5,228 bases of DNA. It comes from Clostridia bacterium. Lineage in GTDB: Bacteria; Bacillota; Clostridia; UBA1381. Where the stretch lies: positions 1 to 5,228 of the forward strand of contig CAADSR010000044.1 in the NCBI GenBank assembly GCA_900751685.1, in the 5' to 3' direction. The position numbers were made by a program, and so were the translations under genes. The notes beneath the pieces were generated by a model. That model was not told where the DNA came from. It saw only the letters and a program-made list of their open reading frames with translations, and did not search any database. Shown one piece after another: positions 5,211 through 5,228 of this stretch (its first letter is position 1; every line of letters begins with the position of its first letter).

Positions 5211-5228
5211 CAAATATGAAGGCTGAAG

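Larger units (their letters stand above)
4962..5219 (+). pseudogene. spoIIID: Truncated SpoIIID-like sporulation transcription factor
   Basis: Residues 1-38 (MKDYISERAVELAQFIVDNK, then ATVRAAAKAFNVSKSTVH) match the start of SpoIIID, the DNA-binding regulator acting in the mother cell after sigma-E, including its helix-turn-helix at about 21-42. The family is about 85-95 residues and continues after SKSTVH with KDVT or KDLT, an NP-rich segment and a basic C-terminal region with RHIRGG, which helps bind DNA. None of that is present here in any frame. After H38 the frame reads TVATKKNISKSL, then runs through two hairpins to a TGA at 5217-5219, giving an 85-residue product with an unrelated Cys-rich tail. 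TVAT could derive from KDVT by changes at the second codon positions, which would place the true break near 5094. The promoter and ribosome binding site look intact. A short functional variant cannot be excluded, but decay or replacement by an inserted palindromic element is more likely. Confidence 0.7.

Noticed and set aside
5032..5226. Second plus-strand frame, 64 codons, overlapping the spoIIID-like gene
   Set aside because: It starts inside the helix-turn-helix coding region without a ribosome binding site and runs through both hairpins. I also checked it as a frameshifted continuation of SpoIIID and found no NP or RHIRGG-type segment.

Overview
The window looks like chromosome from a low-to-mid GC Gram-positive, probably spore-forming anaerobe (Bacillota, class Clostridia). 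Support comes from strong AGGAG-type ribosome binding sites, sigma-A promoters close to TTGACA/TATAAT, an aldo/keto reductase fused to a two-cluster ferredoxin domain, a small lipoprotein of a Bacillota-type family, and the front half of the sporulation regulator SpoIIID behind a sigma-E-like promoter. The exact genus cannot be told from the sequence.

Layout. (i) 1-278, minus strand: start of a flavodoxin-family gene that runs off the left edge. (ii) 315-689, minus: a MerR-family regulator of the AdhR/NmlR type with a cysteine at residue 52, 36 bp upstream of the flavodoxin gene and probably cotranscribed with it. (iii) 690-847: a divergent control region with two back-to-back promoters. Each has a 19-bp spacer, as is typical of MerR-controlled promoters, and each carries a nearly identical dyad. 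(iv) 848-1972, plus: aldo/keto reductase with a C-terminal 2x[4Fe-4S] ferredoxin-like domain. (v) 1971-2016: a perfect palindrome with A and T tracts that can terminate both converging transcripts. (vi) 2021-4188, minus: a two-gene operon, HAD phosphatase then 4-alpha-glucanotransferase (malQ), joined by an ATGA overlap and driven by a perfect consensus sigma-A promoter at 4215-4243. (vii) 4353-4862, plus: a small lipoprotein. (viii) 4962-5219, plus: a truncated SpoIIID-like gene whose homology stops at the end of the helix-turn-helix; the lost half is replaced by two strong hairpins (5106-5130 and 5140-5184).

How they work together. The MerR regulator, flavodoxin and Fe-S aldo/keto reductase form one plausible stress-responsive redox module: a thiol-containing regulator sits between a flavodoxin (electron carrier) and a reductase able to receive electrons through its own clusters. 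The HAD-malQ operon is carbohydrate metabolism (maltodextrin or glycogen glucan transfer plus a phosphatase of unknown substrate). The right end is the most unusual part: a sporulation regulator gene that keeps its promoter, ribosome binding site and DNA-binding helices but has lost its C-terminal half. No mobile-element gene, CRISPR array, tRNA or rRNA was seen.
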